This document shows, piece by piece, positions 1 through 8,124 of a stretch of DNA of 64,000 bases. The DNA is from CAG-390 sp045644325 (GTDB lineage Bacteria; Bacillota; Clostridia; Oscillospirales; CAG-272). Under the pieces are notes generated by a model, which saw nothing but the letters and a program-made list of their open reading frames with translations, did not search any database and was not told the origin of the DNA. The stretch spans positions 1 to 64,000 of the forward strand of contig JAZRGT010000063.1 of the NCBI GenBank assembly GCA_045644325.1. Direction: 5' to 3'. Numbering within the stretch: position 1 is the first letter of the stretch; each line of letters opens with the position of its first letter. A program made the position numbers and the translations under genes.

Positions 1-58
1 ATCGAACTCGTGTTACCGCCGTGAAAGGGCGGTGTCTTAGCCGCTTGACCAACGGGCC
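1..58 (-). tRNA. tRNA-Glu (TTC), 3' end cut by window edge
   Basis: On the minus strand the gene starts GGCCCGTTGGTCAAG at 58, and the anticodon loop reads CTTTCAC, giving anticodon TTC (Glu). The D arm and anticodon arm are intact; the sequence leaves the window inside the T arm. It lies 3 nt from the next tRNA, so the two are probably co-transcribed leftwards. Confidence 0.93.
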
Positions 59-61
59 TGG

Positions 62-135
62 TAGCGGAAGTCGGACTTGAACCAACGACCATTCGGGTAT
101 GAACCGAGCGCTCTAGCCAACTGAGCTATTCCGCC
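62..135 (-). tRNA. tRNA-Met (CAT), elongator type
   Basis: Full cloverleaf on the minus strand: acceptor GGCGGAA pairs with TTCCGCT (one G-U), D arm AGCTCAGTTGGCTAGAGC, anticodon loop TTCATAC, T arm with GGTTCAAGTCC. The anticodon stem lacks the three G-C pairs of an initiator tRNA, so elongator Met is favoured; a CAT-anticodon Ile2 tRNA cannot be excluded. CCA is not encoded. Confidence 0.93.
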
Positions 136-369
136 ACAAGACTCGTATATTATACCACAAAGTATTCCGTTTGTCAATACCTTTTGAGAAGTTTTTTTAG
201 AAAATTGCAAAAAAATTTGTCGAATGCTCGGGGAGACTTCTGAAACTTCTGATTGGTTGGTGTTTTTTATATAAATTTTTTGGTATATATCTATTTGTAA
301 TGAAATGTTCATTTATTTGCTGTATAATTATATTATCTATTATCTGTTACCGAAAGGGATAATATTTTT

Positions 370-1683
370 ATGAGTAATCTTTACACGTTTATGGGCGGAA
401 TTCGTTTGCATTATGATGAGCGCGAGCGTGCCGCTTTGAAGCAGCCGATCGCCGTGATGCCTGCGCCATCGCAGATCGAGATAGCTTTTCCTCCTTGCTG
501 TCGGAGCTCTCTGTCGGTCGGGGACGGCGTTTATCTCGGACAGCGCATTTCTGATGACTCGTCGGTAAAGCTGATGCATTCAAGCGTTTCGGGAAGAATC
601 GGGGAAGTGAAGCTCGATGAGGAGGGTTACGTGCGCTCCGTCGTTATTGAAAATGACGGCAACGATACGCCCGATCCTTCGCTTGTGCCTTTTTCAAAAA
701 AGCTGACTGATACGTCCCCCGAGGAGATCGTTGATATAATCAGAAACGCGGGCATCTGTGAAACGGGAGAAGGTCTTTCCGTGGCAAGACGCCTTGAGAT
801 CGCGCTTGGCGGAGCGAAGCGACTGATGGTCGATTGCACCGAATGTGAGCCGTTTCTTGCCACTCGCGGAAGGCTGATCCTCGAACGCGCGACCGATATT
901 CTTAACGGTGCGAAGATCCTTTTGCGCGCTCTCTCCGTGCCTTTTGCCGATATAGTTGTTGACAATTCCGATATAGGTGTCATCCGTGCGCTTGAAGCGG
1001 CGGTTGCGAACAATCCGCTTCTTAGAATTAGAGTTGCGGACGCCAAGCATCCTCAAGGGGACAAGAGACTTATCGTCAACGCTGTTACAGCCAAGGAAAC
1101 GCCCGTCCGCGAGGCGAATGCTCAGGTTGGTTACGTTGTTTTTTCCGCAGAGGCTTGCGCCGATATCTTTTGTGCGTTTGCAAAGGGAATGCCTCAGGTT
1201 CGCAGATTGGTGACCGTTGCGGGCGATGCGATCTCCGAATGCAGAGTGCTTGACGTTGCAATCGGCACGCGCGTTTCGGATATCGTTGATTTCTGCGGAG
1301 GATATACTACTCAGCCCGATAAAGCCGTTTGCGGCGGACTTATGCGCGGATTTGAAATGATCTCGGAGGAGAGAGGAGTCGAAAGATCCGACTATGCATT
1401 CCTTTTCCTCACTTCAAAATATAAAGCTGTCCGCAAGAATTCAGATTGTCTCCGTTGCGGAAAATGCGTTAAGAGCTGCCCGATGCACCTGATGCCGCTT
1501 TATCTTGCGAGCGCGTCAAAGAAGAAAAATATTCGCCGGGCATTGGCGATGGGACTTAAGAACTGCATCGAATGCGGAACCTGCACCTACAACTGTCCCG
1601 GCGGTGTGGAGCACGTCGCTTATATCCGCCAAGCAAAGGAGATATACAATTCAGAGCAGGCAAAGGAGGCTCAAGATGAATAA
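370..1683 (+). CDS. rnfC: RnfC-like electron transport subunit (divergent)
   Basis: Peripheral Fe-S subunit of an Rnf-type membrane complex (ferredoxin:NAD+ oxidoreductase). The N-terminus has the RnfC start (FMGGIRLHYD) and a biotinyl-like barrel with SSVSGRIGEV and IENDG; the SLBB/Rossmann part is followed by two complete 4Fe-4S sites, C360-x2-C-x2-C-x3-CP and C399-x2-C-x2-C-x3-CP. The glycine-rich GLGGAGFPT-type flavin/NADH motif normally placed before the ECEPF motif is replaced here by GICETGEGLSVARR, while ECEPF itself is kept. This points to altered nucleotide or flavin binding (inference). The gene overlaps rnfD by 8 nt. No rnfG, E, A or B follows: a terminator closes the unit after rnfD. 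A TATAAT at 323-328 is a possible -10 without a clear -35. Confidence 0.82.
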   Translation: MSNLYTFMGGIRLHYDERERAALKQPIAVMPAPSQIEIAFPPCCRSSLSVGDGVYLGQRISDDSSVKLMHSSVSGRIGEVKLDEEGYVRSVVIENDGNDTPDPSLVPFSKKLTDTSPEEIVDIIRNAGICETGEGLSVARRLEIALGGAKRLMVDCTECEPFLATRGRLILERATDILNGAKILLRALSVPFADIVVDNSDIGVIRALEAAVANNPLLRIRVADAKHPQGDKRLIVNAVTAKETPVREANAQVGYVVFSAEACADIFCAFAKGMPQVRRLVTVAGDAISECRVLDVAIGTRVSDIVDFCGGYTTQPDKAVCGGLMRGFEMISEERGVERSDYAFLFLTSKYKAVRKNSDCLRCGKCVKSCPMHLMPLYLASASKKKNIRRALAMGLKNCIECGTCTYNCPGGVEHVAYIRQAKEIYNSEQAKEAQDE

Positions 1684-2671
1684 TTCTACCGAATATTCCG
1701 CGCCCCATTTGAGAAATAACGAAAACGAGCTTTTGCTCTCGCTCGATTTCTTTATTGCCGCCCTGCCCGTTATGGTTTGGAGCGCGATCGCTTACGGCGC
1801 GCGTCCGATTGGAATCATCGTGCTCTCAATGCTTTGTGCATCTCTCTTTGAGGTGGCATCTGCTTGCCTCCTCCGCCGCAGAGTACAGATATATACCGCC
1901 GCGGTGCTTGGTATGACAGTCTCGTTCTTTATGCCCGCAACGATCTCTTATTGGTGGGTGCCTCTCTCTGCACTGATCGCCGTTGCTGCACGCAGGTTTA
2001 CCGCGGGCGTTCTCAATCCGATCGCCGCCGCGCTTTTGCCGCTGTTCCTTTTTGAAAACGAGATGACGTCTTTTACAAAGGTCTATCATAGGCTCGGACT
2101 CGGAGTTTTCTCATACGCGGAAAATATTGAGGATATTGCGGTCACTCTGCCCGTCAAGACGCTTTCGCCTGAAACGACGCCTGCCGCGTCGGCGTTCGAC
2201 GTTTTTCTCGGAAACTCTCCCGAATCGCTCGGAGGGCTTTCTGCGGCTCTTTTACTTATCGGTTGCGGTTATCTTATCATCCGCGGCGTGATCTCCTGGC
2301 AGATCCCCGTCGGATTTATAGGCGGCGCGGCTGTTATATGGTACGTATTTATGTTTGACGGCGTAAATTATGACTATGCGATTTATCACCTCTGCTCGGG
2401 CGGTATTGTTCTTGCGGCGGTGTTCGGCGCGACCGAATATTCGTCAGCGCCCGTCGTTCCCTTCGGAAGACTTGTTCACGGCGTGGGATGCGGCGTGCTT
2501 GCAATGGTCTTCCGCCGCTTCGGACTTTACACCGAGGGGGGTCTTCTCGCGATGCTGATAATGAGTCTGCTCTCTCGCGTGATCGACCTCGTCACCGCAG
2601 AGCGTTATTTCGGATACCGAACCAAAAAGCTCGGCGAGCGCTTCGGATGCTTTTTTCCGAAGATAAAATAA
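1676..2671 (+). CDS. rnfD: RnfD-like membrane subunit (divergent)
   Basis: Integral membrane subunit partner of RnfC; 331 aa with about nine hydrophobic segments. The start ATG at 1676 lies 7 nt after AGGAGG and inside the end of rnfC, suggesting translational coupling. The C-terminal half carries the family pattern FLGNSPESLGGLSA followed by ISWQIPVGFIGG. Canonical RnfD carries an FMN linked to Thr in a D-x-(S/T)-G-A-T motif just before FLGN; the equivalent stretch here is LSPETTPAAS, which keeps Ser/Thr but lacks the Asp and Gly that ApbE needs. The flavin may therefore be missing or held differently (inference). Identity as an RnfD/NqrB family protein is firm; function within a full Rnf complex is not. 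Confidence 0.8.
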   Translation: MNNSTEYSAPHLRNNENELLLSLDFFIAALPVMVWSAIAYGARPIGIIVLSMLCASLFEVASACLLRRRVQIYTAAVLGMTVSFFMPATISYWWVPLSALIAVAARRFTAGVLNPIAAALLPLFLFENEMTSFTKVYHRLGLGVFSYAENIEDIAVTLPVKTLSPETTPAASAFDVFLGNSPESLGGLSAALLLIGCGYLIIRGVISWQIPVGFIGGAAVIWYVFMFDGVNYDYAIYHLCSGGIVLAAVFGATEYSSAPVVPFGRLVHGVGCGVLAMVFRRFGLYTEGGLLAMLIMSLLSRVIDLVTAERYFGYRTKKLGERFGCFFPKIK

Positions 2672-2674
2672 CTG

Positions 2675-2712
2675 AAAAGGACGGAGAAATATGCTTTCTC
2701 CGTCCTTTTTCC
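2675..2712 (+). terminator. Rho-independent terminator after rnfD
   Basis: A 15-bp perfect stem (AAAAGGACGGAGAAA / TTTCTCCGTCCTTTT) with a 5-nt loop ends in a T run. It starts 3 nt after the rnfD stop, so the rnf unit ends with two genes. Confidence 0.93.
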
Positions 2713-2717
2713 GTGGG

Positions 2718-2746
2718 TTGAAAAGTACGCGTTTTTGTGGTATAAT
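2718..2746 (+). promoter_or_regulatory. Sigma-A promoter of the two-component/ABC operon
   Basis: TTGAAA (2718-2723), 17-bp spacer, TATAAT (2741-2746), 30 nt before the response regulator start. Confidence 0.8.
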
Positions 2747-2775
2747 ATATTAAAAAATAAGGGGGCGTGGCTTTG

Positions 2776-3432
2776 ATGAAAACGATAGCGATCGTTGATG
2801 ATGATATTTATATTGGAAATATGCTTGAAGAAATTCTTATGAAAGAGGGCTACGGCATTCTCCGCGCGTATTCTGGAACCGAGGCTTTGATGCTTCTCTC
2901 AAAACGGATGCCCGACTTGGTCTTGCTTGATCTGATGCTCCCGGGGCTTTCGGGGGAGCAGATACTTCCGAAGATCAAAAATATCCCCGTGATCGTTGTC
3001 AGCGCGAAGGTTGACTTGGATAATAAGGTCGATCTGCTCTACCGTGGGGCGGTGGATTATATTACAAAGCCCTTTAATACCAAGGAATTGCTTGCAAGGA
3101 TCGCTGTTGCGCTGAGAAATACTGCCATACCGCCCAAGATCTTGCATTTTGACGCCATTACCTTGAATACCGTCAATTTCGCCGTTTCGGTAAACGACGC
3201 GGAACTCAAGCTGACGCGGACGGAATATGCGATACTGAAATGCCTGATGACGAACTCGGGAGGTGCGGTTTCGAAATCGCAGCTGCTCGATCATATCAGT
3301 ATCGATACTCCCGACTGCACCGAAAGCTCGCTCAAGATTCACGTCAGCAATCTCCGCAAAAAGCTTCGCGACGCATCGGGTAAGGATTATATCGAAGCGG
3401 TCTGGGGGATCGGATTCAAACTGACGAAGTGA
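2776..3432 (+). CDS. OmpR/PhoB-family response regulator
   Basis: DNA-binding response regulator of a two-component system. The receiver domain (1-115) has acidic pocket D8-D10, phospho-acceptor D52 in LLDLMLPG, S76 and K98 in TKPF; the C-terminus is a winged helix ending with the typical YIEAVWGIGFKL. I start at ATG 2776, because the GGGGG ribosome site at 2761-2765 is too close to the GTG at 2767. The cognate kinase is encoded four genes downstream, on the far side of the ABC transporter genes, the order seen in bacitracin- and lantibiotic-responsive operons. It probably controls this operon in response to envelope or antibiotic stress (inference from context). Confidence 0.93.
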   Translation: MKTIAIVDDDIYIGNMLEEILMKEGYGILRAYSGTEALMLLSKRMPDLVLLDLMLPGLSGEQILPKIKNIPVIVVSAKVDLDNKVDLLYRGAVDYITKPFNTKELLARIAVALRNTAIPPKILHFDAITLNTVNFAVSVNDAELKLTRTEYAILKCLMTNSGGAVSKSQLLDHISIDTPDCTESSLKIHVSNLRKKLRDASGKDYIEAVWGIGFKLTK

Positions 3433-3434
3433 AT

Positions 3435-3475
3435 CTTTACAAAACCTTAACCCTTTTCTTTACCGCTGTCTTTAC
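3435..3475 (+). promoter_or_regulatory. Possible response-regulator binding repeats
   Basis: Three direct copies of CTTTAC at 3435, 3458 and 3470 lie in the 89-bp gap before the ABC ATPase gene, followed by an AT-rich TATAAA-like stretch near 3485. Direct repeats about one helical turn apart are what OmpR-type regulators bind. Suggestive only. Confidence 0.35.
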
Positions 3476-3521
3476 GCATTTATTATAAAATGACAGTACC
3501 GAAATTCAGAGGAGGTTAAAA

Positions 3522-4436
3522 ATGGAATACGTACTCACCACCTCGGCGCTGTCAAAATCGTACAGAAAATTTGATGCGCTTAAAGAGGTAAACATTCACA
3601 TTCCCAAGGGGGCGATATACGGCTTTGTGGGAAGAAACGGCGCGGGTAAAACTACGCTTATCCGTGTTATCTGCGGATTGCAGAATCCGACCTCGGGAGA
3701 ATACAGTCTTTACGGTGTATCGAACAAAGATCGGGAAATATCAAAATCAAGGCGCAGAATGGGAGCGGTAGTCGAAACGCCGTCCATCTACCTTGATATG
3801 ACCGCGGAGGACAATCTCCGACAGCAAGCACTTGTTATTGGATTGCCGAACTACGACAGCATCCCCGAAATATTGAGGCTTGTAGGTCTTGAAGGCACGG
3901 GCAAAAAGAGGGCGCGCAATTTCTCCCTCGGAATGAAGCAGAGACTCGGTATTGCGGTTGCTCTGATCGGAAATCCCGATTTCATCGTTCTCGACGAGCC
4001 GATAAACGGTCTTGATCCGCAGGGTATCGTTGAGATACGCGAGCTGATATTGAAGCTCAACCGCGAGCACGGAATCACCGTGCTGATCTCAAGTCACATC
4101 CTCGGCGAGCTTTCAAAGCTTGCCACGCACTATGGCTTTATCGAAAAAGGTCAGATCGTAAAGGAGATCAGCGCCGAGGAGCTTGAAGCGGCGTGCCGTA
4201 AATGTATGCGAGTTGAGGTTAGCGACACGAAGGCACTCGCGCGCGTGCTCGACGGAATGAAGCTCGATTATGAGATAGTGACCGACACCGAGGCGAATAT
4301 TTACGGTGAGGTAAGACTCTCCGCACTTGTGCTGGCACTCGACCGAGAGGGATGTGAGCTGATCTCGTCGCACGAGCAGGATGAAAACCTTGAAACCTAT
4401 TTCATCAACCTGATCGGAGGCGGTGAAAATGCGTGA
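3522..4436 (+). CDS. ABC transporter ATPase, BcrA/LanF-like
   Basis: ATP-binding subunit of an ABC-2 exporter; 304 aa. Walker A GRNGAGKT (37-44), a Q-loop region near 58, signature FSLGMKQ (134-140), Walker B FIVLDEP (154-160), then ISSHILGEL with the H-loop. The roughly 80-residue C-terminal extension is typical of bacitracin/lantibiotic-immunity type ATPases. It has a strong GGAGG ribosome site and overlaps the first permease gene by 8 nt. With two permeases and a flanking two-component pair, it most likely exports or removes a peptide antibiotic from the membrane; the substrate is unknown. Confidence 0.93.
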   Translation: MEYVLTTSALSKSYRKFDALKEVNIHIPKGAIYGFVGRNGAGKTTLIRVICGLQNPTSGEYSLYGVSNKDREISKSRRRMGAVVETPSIYLDMTAEDNLRQQALVIGLPNYDSIPEILRLVGLEGTGKKRARNFSLGMKQRLGIAVALIGNPDFIVLDEPINGLDPQGIVEIRELILKLNREHGITVLISSHILGELSKLATHYGFIEKGQIVKEISAEELEAACRKCMRVEVSDTKALARVLDGMKLDYEIVTDTEANIYGEVRLSALVLALDREGCELISSHEQDENLETYFINLIGGGENA

Positions 4437-5319
4437 TCTGCTTCGTTCGGGATTTTTCAGATATACGCACAGCTCGGTCTTCAAGGTCTGCACCGTGCTT
4501 TGTATCGCTTTTGCCGCGCTGTTTTCCTATAGGATATACCGCGCGGTCGAACTGAATGAATTTACATTTATGTTCGCGTCTGTAATCTTTGCCGTGCTGA
4601 TAACCTTTTCGGTCGGCTACGAGACCTCAAAATGCATCCGCAATAAGATTCCCACGGGATGCACGCGGTCGCAGGTCTATTTCTCGGAGCTGATACTTGC
4701 CAATCTGTTCATTTTATTTTATTTCATATTGTTCCTCATTTTTGCGCTGGCTTTGAATTTCCGACTGCTTTCGCACATCCCCGTAAAGCTCGCGCTTGCG
4801 GCGGTGTTTGGATTTCTCTGTATGTCGCTTTTGTTCGCCAACGTCTTTGCCGCACTTACCTGCATTATCTCGTCGAAGACAGCGTCTGTTACAGTTTGCC
4901 TTGTTCTGATAATCGCAATGTTTCTGACGAGCGAAACCGTAGCCGATATGCTTGATCAAAGTGAGTTTTACAAAGTTGGGCACGCGGACAACGGCGGGGA
5001 GATGGAGTTTTATCTGGTGGAGAACCCCGATTATGTCCACGAGCCGTGGAGAAGTATTCTGACCTTTTACCGCGATGCCAATCCTTACGGACAGAGATGG
5101 GAATACGTAGATATTCTGCGTCCTTTCCTTTACGATGACGTATCTTGGGAACGGGCAAAGGAAGCCACCGTAAATACGATCGGAAACGATCATCTCAAAC
5201 GCGAGGTCTCGGAGACGGAATGGGTATTTCTGAACCGCACACCCTTTGCGATCCTCGCCCCGATCCCGTTGTTCGTGCTCGGCGGATGGCTCGTTTTCCG
5301 CAAGAGATCGTTTAAGTGA
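4429..5319 (+). CDS. ABC-2 type permease subunit
   Basis: Membrane subunit, 296 aa, with about six hydrophobic helices and a polar extracellular loop (about residues 170-250) before the last helix. ATG 4429 is chosen over GTG 4423 because GGAGG ends 8 nt before it. It begins MRDLLRSGFFRY, closely like the next gene (MSKLLRSGFRRY), and both share NKI-x-TG-x-T and YETSK/GREFGD motifs, so the two permeases are duplicated paralogues that probably form a heterodimer driven by the preceding ATPase. Confidence 0.88.
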   Translation: MRDLLRSGFFRYTHSSVFKVCTVLCIAFAALFSYRIYRAVELNEFTFMFASVIFAVLITFSVGYETSKCIRNKIPTGCTRSQVYFSELILANLFILFYFILFLIFALALNFRLLSHIPVKLALAAVFGFLCMSLLFANVFAALTCIISSKTASVTVCLVLIIAMFLTSETVADMLDQSEFYKVGHADNGGEMEFYLVENPDYVHEPWRSILTFYRDANPYGQRWEYVDILRPFLYDDVSWERAKEATVNTIGNDHLKREVSETEWVFLNRTPFAILAPIPLFVLGGWLVFRKRSFK

Positions 5320-5329
5320 GGTGGCGGCT

Positions 5330-6175
5330 ATGAGTAAACTTTTGCGTTCAGGCTTCCGCCGATATTTCAAGAGCCTGCTCTTTTGGCTTGCACTTGCGGC
5401 TTCCGTTGTACTCGGTATTATTTCGGGAGTCCGGGTCAGGGAAGATGCCGTCTTTGACGATGTTTTTACTGTTGCGGGATTCATTATCTACGCCATTTTG
5501 CTGTCGCTTATGATCGGAAGAGAGTTCGGCGACAGAGTGATCAGAAATAAGATAATAACCGGACATACGAAGGGTGAAATATTTGTCAGCGAATATATCC
5601 TTTCGGTTTCCGTGTGCCTGATTCTTTGTTCGGTTTCTGCGTTTATCTTTGCATTGTTCAATCTCGATCTGTTCGGACGTATGCTGCCCGAGCTTCTGGT
5701 GAAATCCGTGATCGGATACTTCTTGCTTATCGTCAGTATGATAACTATAATTGTCAGCGTTTGTATGCTCACCTCGCACAGAGCGGGAATGGCGATCGCG
5801 GTGCTCGTTCTGATCATCGCTACTTGTTTGGTGTCTTACGAGCTTGACGAGATGCTTGAACGCCCCGAATATTATAAGCAGATCGAGATCGTGAACGGTA
5901 TGGCTACGGTAGTTCCCGGCGAGCAGAGAAATCCCAACTATATAGACCGTCCGCTGCGAGACGTTTACAGCTTCTTCAAGTTCATAATACCGCACGGTCA
6001 GGCGATCGATTATCTTCGTATGGTATACCCTTGGCTTGAGCCGATAAACATCACTTTGCGGCTCACGGAAGAGGAAACGATGCTTTTGAATACCCTGCCG
6101 TTTTATTCGATAGGAACTACTCTCGCCTTTTTCTCACTCGGATATTTCGGCTTCAAGAAAAAAGAACAAAAATAA
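5330..6175 (+). CDS. ABC-2 type permease subunit, paralogue of the preceding one
   Basis: 281 aa; six predicted membrane helices and the same layout as its neighbour, including an extracellular segment rich in Tyr/Pro/Arg before the final helix. ATG 5330 follows GAGGTGG and lies 10 nt after the previous stop. The shared N-terminus and the NKI-x-TGHTKGE motif mark a tandem duplication. Forms the transporter channel with the first permease (inference). Confidence 0.88.
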   Translation: MSKLLRSGFRRYFKSLLFWLALAASVVLGIISGVRVREDAVFDDVFTVAGFIIYAILLSLMIGREFGDRVIRNKIITGHTKGEIFVSEYILSVSVCLILCSVSAFIFALFNLDLFGRMLPELLVKSVIGYFLLIVSMITIIVSVCMLTSHRAGMAIAVLVLIIATCLVSYELDEMLERPEYYKQIEIVNGMATVVPGEQRNPNYIDRPLRDVYSFFKFIIPHGQAIDYLRMVYPWLEPINITLRLTEEETMLLNTLPFYSIGTTLAFFSLGYFGFKKKEQK

Positions 6176-6187
6176 GGAGGATGAAGG

Positions 6188-7087
6188 ATGCTCCCGTGGA
6201 TACTTTGCGGCGTGTTTGCCGCGGTTGCCGCTGTGCTTGCGGTCAAGATCTTAATTATGCAAAAGAGTGTGGACGAGATATGCGACTGCATCGCGGAGCA
6301 TCTTTCATCCGATACCAATCAGCTTGTTACCGTTTCTTCGGGCGACAGACATATCCGTCGGCTTGCGGGGCGAATATCGGGTCAGCTTGCCGAGCTTCGC
6401 CGAATGAAGCTTCGATACACCGGCGGCGACCGCGAGCTCAAAGAAGCGATCACGAATATCTCCCACGATCTGCGCACGCCGCTGACGGCAATATGCGGAT
6501 ACCTTGAATTGCTTGAAACCGAAGAAATGACGGATAATACAAGGCGATACTTAGAGCAGATCTCAAACCGCACCGAGGCGCTCAAGGGGCTTACCGAGGA
6601 GCTTTTCAGATATTCGGTCATCTCGTCGGTATCCGATTTGAACTACGAACAGGTGAACGTGGGCAGAGTGCTTGAAGATATGCTGATTTCTTTTCTTGGT
6701 GCGTTTGAGCAGAAAAATATTACTCCGAATATCTCGCTCCCCGATAATGCGGTTTTCCGTACCCTCGATAAATCCGCTTTGTCAAGGATTTTCGGAAATA
6801 TCATCGGTAACGCAATCAAATACAGCAGCGGCGATTTCGCGGTCACAATGAGCGAAAACGGCGAGATCGTATTCTCAAATACCGCTCCGGAGCTTTCCTC
6901 GGTCGAAGTCGGAAGGCTTTTTGACCGTTTTTATACCGTTGACTCTGCCCATAAATCGACGGGGCTCGGTCTGTCCATCGCTAAACTTCTGACCGAGCGG
7001 ATGGGCGGCAGTATTTCTGCAGACTATAAAGAAAACACGCTCTCGATAAATCTTTTCTTTGGAGGCGACCGAAATGAAAATATTTAA
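6188..7087 (+). CDS. Sensor histidine kinase, short-sensor (BceS-like) type
   Basis: 299 aa. One or two N-terminal hydrophobic segments (1-25) with almost no extracellular loop, then DHp with H93 in NISHDLRTPL, N-box FGNIIGNAIKYS, and G-box STGLGLSIAKLL. The absence of a sensor domain matches kinases that read out the activity of their partner ABC transporter instead of binding a ligand. It phosphorylates the response regulator at 2776 (inference from operon). AAGGAGG lies ahead of the start; the gene overlaps the next one by 14 nt. Confidence 0.92.
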   Translation: MLPWILCGVFAAVAAVLAVKILIMQKSVDEICDCIAEHLSSDTNQLVTVSSGDRHIRRLAGRISGQLAELRRMKLRYTGGDRELKEAITNISHDLRTPLTAICGYLELLETEEMTDNTRRYLEQISNRTEALKGLTEELFRYSVISSVSDLNYEQVNVGRVLEDMLISFLGAFEQKNITPNISLPDNAVFRTLDKSALSRIFGNIIGNAIKYSSGDFAVTMSENGEIVFSNTAPELSSVEVGRLFDRFYTVDSAHKSTGLGLSIAKLLTERMGGSISADYKENTLSINLFFGGDRNENI

Positions 7088-7676
7088 GCGAACGATGATA
7101 GGATGCGCCGTTTTTGTTGTGATCTTTATGTTTACTTGGTGCGTTTGCACGACGTGGGGGAGAAATTATTATAATTATAAAGGCTACGTTGTGGATATTT
7201 CCGAGGAGGACGGCGAGACCGTTATAGTGACCCTTTGCGGTAACACGGAGTCGCGGTTTACGCTGAAATGGTACACAAGAAAGAAGTACGAAAAGGACGA
7301 AAAGAGCATTGAGATCGGCGATATGATTAAGCTTTCCACAACGCATTACAGCGATACGAATATCAAAAAGCTTTCGGTAGATTACGGGAAATCACTCGAG
7401 GGGAAGATCTTCTACATAGAGTCTACCGTTATCCCCGAAAGACCCTTCCTCTTTGTAAACGATCCTCTTTACGGTACGCATATTTTTGAGATGTTCACGT
7501 TTAATGAACATCTGTTTGAAGGCATGAACACGGGCGACACCGTAAGAGTATATTACCAATCGTCACAGATGGATGCCGCCGTGAAAATTTCCGACGGAGC
7601 GTATGAGGACTTCACCGCCGCTGAAATTGCCTATATTGCGGGGCAAGGCTATACGGTGAAGAAGACAGTGGAGTAA
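7074..7676 (+). CDS. Membrane-anchored protein of unknown function in the two-component/ABC operon
   Basis: 200 aa: one N-terminal membrane helix (about 8-28) then a soluble extracytoplasmic part rich in beta strands with two similar blocks (GYVVDISEEDGE...IEIGDMIKL and GKIFYIES...MNTGDTVRV), suggesting two small OB-like barrels. ATG 7074 sits 8 nt after GGAGG and overlaps the kinase gene, so it belongs to the operon. Not recognised as a named family. A co-expressed accessory sensor or immunity protein is possible. The smaller protein at 16156-16497 has the same TM-plus-small-barrel plan. Confidence 0.75.
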   Translation: MKIFKRTMIGCAVFVVIFMFTWCVCTTWGRNYYNYKGYVVDISEEDGETVIVTLCGNTESRFTLKWYTRKKYEKDEKSIEIGDMIKLSTTHYSDTNIKKLSVDYGKSLEGKIFYIESTVIPERPFLFVNDPLYGTHIFEMFTFNEHLFEGMNTGDTVRVYYQSSQMDAAVKISDGAYEDFTAAEIAYIAGQGYTVKKTVE

Positions 7677-7720
7677 AATATTCGTTTGATTGGGATGTAT
7701 AATGCGAGTTATGGCTTAGT

Positions 7721-8111
7721 AATTCACACTTGATATAATTCGCGCTAAACTGAAGTCGCGCGGGCTCCTTCCACCGCTGCCGCGGTCCCCCTTCCTCCCG
7801 GAGGAAGGCTTGGTTTGTGCAAACTCCTTTGTTTCTGCGACATTCTTTACCTACACTAATAATTTTATATAGCAAACAAAAAGGAATATTTTATCTGAAT
7901 CAATTTGCGCTCGTGACAGAGTTTGTGCAAACTTTTTCAATAAAATATTCCTATTTGCTTTTTATGGATTAAGTTAAAAGAGTGTTCGTCTGAATATCCG
8001 AAGGAATTTGAAGTAATCCATAAGCCTTCCTCCGGGAGGAAGGGGGACCGCGGCAGCGGTGAAAGGAGCCCGCGCAACTTCGGTTTAGCACAAATTACAT
8101 CAATGTGAATT
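7721..8111. repeat. 391-bp foldback (MITE-like) element with about 95-bp inverted ends
   Basis: Fills the 448-bp gap before the ABC-F gene. The left end (AATTCACACTTGATATAATT... to ...CCCGGAGGAAGGCTT) is matched in reverse complement at 8023-8111 with few mismatches. An inner pair (AAAAAGGAATATTTTAT near 7880 and its complement near 7945) nests inside. The ends carry ACCGCTGCCGCGGTCCCCCTTCC, a core resembling that of the element at 33960-34381. No coding capacity seen. Confidence 0.85.
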
Positions 8112-8124
8112 GAGAATATTCTTT

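Noticed and set aside
62..135. Initiator tRNA-fMet
   Set aside because: Lacks the three G-C pairs in the anticodon stem and the mismatch at position 1-72.
323..328. Full promoter for rnfC
   Set aside because: TATAAT is good but the nearest TTGTAA lies 22 bp upstream; spacing is wrong, so it is only mentioned.
7721..8111. Insertion sequence remnant with transposase
   Set aside because: No frame inside encodes a recognisable transposase fragment.
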